Source: Alistipes sp. ZOR0009
Lineage (GTDB): Bacteria > Bacteroidota > Bacteroidia > Bacteroidales > ZOR0009
Assembly (NCBI RefSeq): GCF_000798815.1
Contig: NZ_JTLD01000042.1
Coordinates: 1-64,000, forward strand
Length of the DNA stretch: 64,000 nucleotides
Reading direction: 5' to 3'
Shown here: positions 60,952 through 64,000 of the stretch, in pieces
How positions within the stretch are numbered: the stretch's first letter is position 1
Layout of the letters: each line of letters opens with the position of its first letter
The notes under the pieces: generated by a model
Told to the model about the DNA's origin: nothing
Databases searched by the model: none
What the model saw: only the letters and a program-made list of their open reading frames with translations
Program-made: the position numbers and the translations under genes

Positions 60952-62634
60952 ATGAAAGCAGTTAAACGTATTTTATTGGCTTCCACCGGCCTGCTGCTGG
61001 CGGTAGGCGCTTGGGGGCAAGGAGCATTCAAGCCTACTCCAAAGTGGCTCGATAAGGCTGCGTTTTACCAAATATATCCGCAGAGTTTTAAGGACTCCGA
61101 TGGTGATGGAATTGGAGATATCAACGGAATTATACAGAAGTTAGACTACATAAAGTGGTTGGGTTGTAATGCTATTTGGATTAACCCCTGTTTTGAGTCT
61201 GCGTTTCAGGATGCAGGGTACGACGTAATCGATTTCTACAAGGTTGCCTCAAGATATGGCACTAACGAAGATATGCGAAGGCTTTTTAAGGAGGCTCATA
61301 GGCGTAACATGAAGGTTTGCCTCGACTTGGTTGCTGGTCACACCTCTATCGAATCGCCTTGGTTTAAGATGTCGCAGCAGCGCGAGCGTAACGAATATTC
61401 CGATAGGTATATTTGGACGCCCGACTCCACTATCAAGCCGGAGAAGTTTGTTACGGGTGTGTTTGAGCGTAACGGAACCTACATGAAGAACTTTTTTGAC
61501 TGTCAGCCGGCGTTAAACTACGGCTACGGGCAGCCCGATCCGGCTAATGTGTGGGAACAACCAACGTCAGCCGAGGGCCCTCAGAAAACCAGAAAGGAGC
61601 TGATGAAAATCATGGACTACTGGATGGATTTGGGGTGCGATGGTTTTAGAGTCGACTTGGCCTCTTCGTTGGTAAAGAAAGACCCAAACCTTACCGAAAC
61701 GTACAAGCTATGGGCCGAGGTGCGTAACCATTTTCAGAGTAAACATCCCAAGGGAGTGCTTATCGCCGAGTGGGGAAATCCTAAGCGTGCAATTAAAGCT
61801 GGGTTTATGGTCGACTTTATTATTCAGTTTGGTGGGAGCGGCTACAACGAACTTTTCTTTAACAAGGAGGGTGTATTTCGTAAGGATACATGCTACTTCG
61901 ATTTGGCCGGAAATGGTTCGCCGATGAAGTATATTGCGAACATTCGCGCGCAGCTCGATTCGGTAGCCAACAACGGTTACGTTTGTATTCCTACCTCCAA
62001 CCACGATTTCCAGCGGCCTCATTCGGGCGCGCGAAACACCACCGAGCAGCTGAAGTGCGTTATGGCATTTTTATTTACCCAGCCAGGCGTGCCGCTGGTG
62101 TACTACGGCGACGAGATTGGGATGCGCTACATCTCCAACCTGCCCAATAAGGAGGGGAGCGTGGTTAAGCGCGGAAATCGTGCCGGTTCCAGAACGCCAA
62201 TGCAGTGGGATTTATCGTCAAATGCAGGTTTTTCGACGGCATTGCCCGAAAATATTTACTTGCCGGTAGATGCCGCAGCTACGCAAATAAATGTACAAAG
62301 CCAAATGGCCAACACCAAATCATTGCTGCATTTCACCAAGCAGCTGCTTGCGCTCCGGGCAAAGAGTAAGGCGTTATCGCATCGGGGCGAGATCAAATTC
62401 TACAATACCGAGGCAAAATCCTATCCGTTGGTGTACACCCGCCAGATGAACGGAGAGCGTTACCTTATTGTCATTAACCCTTCGGGGGCTAAGCAGCGAA
62501 TGGAGGTGGAGCTTCCTTTGGTTGCTTCTGTAGTTAAGGAGCCTGTTTCCGAGGGGGTAGCCGTTGCGGTTGCAAATAGCCGGCTTACCATCGATTCGGA
62601 GCCAACATCTTATGGGGTGTTTAAGCTAAAATAG
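60952..62634 (+). CDS. Secreted GH13 alpha-amylase-family glycoside hydrolase
   Basis: This 560-residue protein has a signal peptide (ILLASTGLLLAVGAWGQ). The (beta/alpha)8 barrel carries AFYQIYPQSFKDSDGDGIGD and DLVAGHTS. The catalytic nucleophile aspartate is in GFRVDLASS (about 233), the acid/base glutamate is in LIAEWGNP (about 271), and the third aspartate is in PTSNHDFQRP (about 350). The C-terminal beta domain starts near residue 470. The calcium-loop-like DSDGDGIGD and the pattern overall resemble alpha-glucosidase or trehalose-synthase-like GH13 subfamilies; the exact specificity is not fixed. It is followed by a GH65 gene. Confidence 0.92.
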   Translation: MKAVKRILLASTGLLLAVGAWGQGAFKPTPKWLDKAAFYQIYPQSFKDSDGDGIGDINGIIQKLDYIKWLGCNAIWINPCFESAFQDAGYDVIDFYKVASRYGTNEDMRRLFKEAHRRNMKVCLDLVAGHTSIESPWFKMSQQRERNEYSDRYIWTPDSTIKPEKFVTGVFERNGTYMKNFFDCQPALNYGYGQPDPANVWEQPTSAEGPQKTRKELMKIMDYWMDLGCDGFRVDLASSLVKKDPNLTETYKLWAEVRNHFQSKHPKGVLIAEWGNPKRAIKAGFMVDFIIQFGGSGYNELFFNKEGVFRKDTCYFDLAGNGSPMKYIANIRAQLDSVANNGYVCIPTSNHDFQRPHSGARNTTEQLKCVMAFLFTQPGVPLVYYGDEIGMRYISNLPNKEGSVVKRGNRAGSRTPMQWDLSSNAGFSTALPENIYLPVDAAATQINVQSQMANTKSLLHFTKQLLALRAKSKALSHRGEIKFYNTEAKSYPLVYTRQMNGERYLIVINPSGAKQRMEVELPLVASVVKEPVSEGVAVAVANSRLTIDSEPTSYGVFKLK

Positions 62635-62676
62635 GTATCTTACGAGTATTTTATTAACCATTTATTATAGTCGGAA

Positions 62677-64000
62677 ATGAGTCGCAAATTGCTGGCTTCA
62701 CTAGTTGGATTATTTTTATTTTCGGGAGGATTGCACGCGCAAGACCCGTGGAAAGTAAAGGCCTCGAACATCGATAAGGGCAGCTACTACGGGGGTACGG
62801 TTGCCAACGGGATGGTTGGGGTCGTATCATCTCCCGAACCTCTAAAGGCTTCTAATATTATACTGGCAGGCACCTACGATCTTTACGGAAGAGGACGGGT
62901 TGATAACTTTTTGAATGGCTTCAACATGCTTAACATGCGGTTGGTGATTGATGGTTCTACGGTTACTAGCGCCAACATCAGCAATTTTGTGCAGGAGCTA
63001 GACATGAAGGGCGCCGTGCTAAAGTCTTCTTTTCAGTTTAAAGATCTTGCAAGGGTTACCTACTCGTACTTGGCGCTACGCCAGCTGCCTTTTTCGGTAA
63101 TGCTCGACGTTACCGTGGAACCGTTGAAGGATGTTACCATCACGGCCGTGAACGTTACGGAGACACCAGATGGGCTTAATAGCAGCAAGTACTATTTTAA
63201 CGAGATAAACCGTAAGCATGTGGGCATTGGGCTTATGACCTCTACCGCAAAGAGCCCTACCGGAAAGCTAACCATTGGCGCATGCTCCAGCTTTCTTTTC
63301 CCCGAAAAAAGGGGCGAAGAACCTAATATCTCTCACGATACGCCCAACACCAACTCGCATCAAATGCGCTTTAGCAAGCCGCTGAAGGCGGGGGTGCCCT
63401 ATACGTTTTCGTTGGTAGGGTCTACCATCTCTTCGGCCTACCATCCCGATCCGTACAACGAGGTTGAGCGTCTGACCATTTTCGCTAGCCTCGAGGGGCG
63501 CGAGCGCCTGCTAAAGAGGCACGCTCTTGCATGGGAAAAGCTTTGGGAATCCGATATTACCGTCGAGGGCGATGCGCAGGTGCAGCAGGATATTCATAGC
63601 ATGCTTTACCATGCCTACTCGTTTGTTCGCGAGGGGTCGGCGCTATCGATGTCTCCAATGGGATTGTCGGGCCTTGGCTACAACGGGCACATCTTTTGGG
63701 ATGCCGACGTATGGGTATTTCCGGCGTTGCTGGTACTCCAACCCGAATTGGCAAAGTCGATGATCGATTACCGCTTTAATATGCTCGATGCAGCTAAGAA
63801 AAATGCCTTCGAGCACGGGTATAAGGGTGCAAAGTATCCTTGGGAGAGTTCCGACTCGGGCTTTGAGCAAACTCCGGTATGGGCTTTAACCGGACCGTTC
63901 GAGCATCATGTTACCGCATGTGTGGCCTTGGCTGCCTGGAACTACTTCTGCGTTACGCAGGACATGGAGTGGCTTAAAACAAAGGGATGGCCTATCCTTT
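62677..64000 (+). CDS. Secreted GH65-family glycoside hydrolase/phosphorylase, partial
   Basis: The frame is open from ATG 62677 to the window end (at least 441 residues), so the 3' end is missing. A signal peptide (LLASLVGLFLFSGGLHAQ) is followed by the N-terminal beta-sandwich of GH65. The start of the (alpha/alpha)6 barrel follows, with GYNGHIFWDADVWVFPALLVLQPE and KGAKYPWESSDSGFEQTP, hallmark GH65 blocks. The catalytic glutamate region lies beyond the window. GH65 includes phosphorylases and hydrolases of trehalose, maltose, kojibiose and nigerose. Export suggests a hydrolase, because phosphorylases are usually cytosolic. Confidence 0.9.
   Translation, partial: MSRKLLASLVGLFLFSGGLHAQDPWKVKASNIDKGSYYGGTVANGMVGVVSSPEPLKASNIILAGTYDLYGRGRVDNFLNGFNMLNMRLVIDGSTVTSANISNFVQELDMKGAVLKSSFQFKDLARVTYSYLALRQLPFSVMLDVTVEPLKDVTITAVNVTETPDGLNSSKYYFNEINRKHVGIGLMTSTAKSPTGKLTIGACSSFLFPEKRGEEPNISHDTPNTNSHQMRFSKPLKAGVPYTFSLVGSTISSAYHPDPYNEVERLTIFASLEGRERLLKRHALAWEKLWESDITVEGDAQVQQDIHSMLYHAYSFVREGSALSMSPMGLSGLGYNGHIFWDADVWVFPALLVLQPELAKSMIDYRFNMLDAAKKNAFEHGYKGAKYPWESSDSGFEQTPVWALTGPFEHHVTACVALAAWNYFCVTQDMEWLKTKGWPIL

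Overview
The window reads as a chromosomal segment of an anaerobic or fermentative Bacteroidota bacterium, most likely of the order Bacteroidales. The evidence is a SusC/SusD pair under an ECF sigma/FecR system, many DUF-type surface lipoproteins (DUF4493, DUF5689, DUF6359, DUF3857), a TonB receptor with a carboxypeptidase-like N-domain, a PyrB/PyrI aspartate transcarbamylase, and promoters of the Bacteroidota type (TTTG, 18 bases, TAnnTTTG). HydE, HydG, rubredoxin and Rex point to anaerobic hydrogen and redox metabolism. I cannot name the species. No rRNA, tRNA, insertion sequence, prophage or CRISPR array was seen.

Region 1 (1-10.7 kb) is a secreted nuclease and surface-lipoprotein locus. 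Leftward genes encode an endonuclease I lipoprotein, a TonB-dependent receptor, DUF5689 and DUF6359 lipoproteins, a second endonuclease I lipoprotein and a DUF4493 lipoprotein. A NUC1/EndoG-type nuclease diverges from the first of them. Together they look like a nucleic-acid foraging system.

Region 2 (10.7-17.8 kb) is a hydrogenase-sensing and maturation block. A PP2C/SpoIIE phosphatase, an [FeFe]-hydrogenase-like PAS protein with an altered proton-transfer position, and a [2Fe-2S] ferredoxin run leftward, divergent from rex, a TM1266-type regulator and hydG. hydE is convergent with hydG. Neither the catalytic hydrogenase subunits nor HydF are in the window.

Region 3 (17.8-43.7 kb) is mostly core metabolism and envelope biogenesis: ridA, lptD, an amidase, an MCE protein, dnaA, cysQ, pepD, a rubredoxin gene, a DUF4293 protein, pyrB/pyrI, a YigZ protein, transporters, a TlpA-like thioredoxin, a DUF255 protein, a class IV aminotransferase, an omega-amidase, a thioesterase, an M3 peptidase and a CobW GTPase. 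A stand-alone cas6 sits at 41.3-42.2 kb without any other cas gene.

Region 4 (43.7-54 kb) starts with an 850-base gene-free stretch. About 23 degenerate units with a 21-base period fill its first 500 bases; the window's first 84 bases carry four units of what looks like the same family. Then follow a sodium-dependent NSS transporter with a periplasmic insert and a translationally coupled 36-residue membrane peptide, an RluA synthase, two DUF3857 proteins, MarC and a secreted metallophosphoesterase.

Region 5 (54-64 kb) is a polysaccharide-utilisation locus: ECF sigma, FecR, SusC (with an STN domain), SusD, then a terminator and secreted GH13 and GH65 enzymes. This suggests alpha-glucan or alpha-gluco-oligosaccharide use. 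The GH65 gene runs off the window end.
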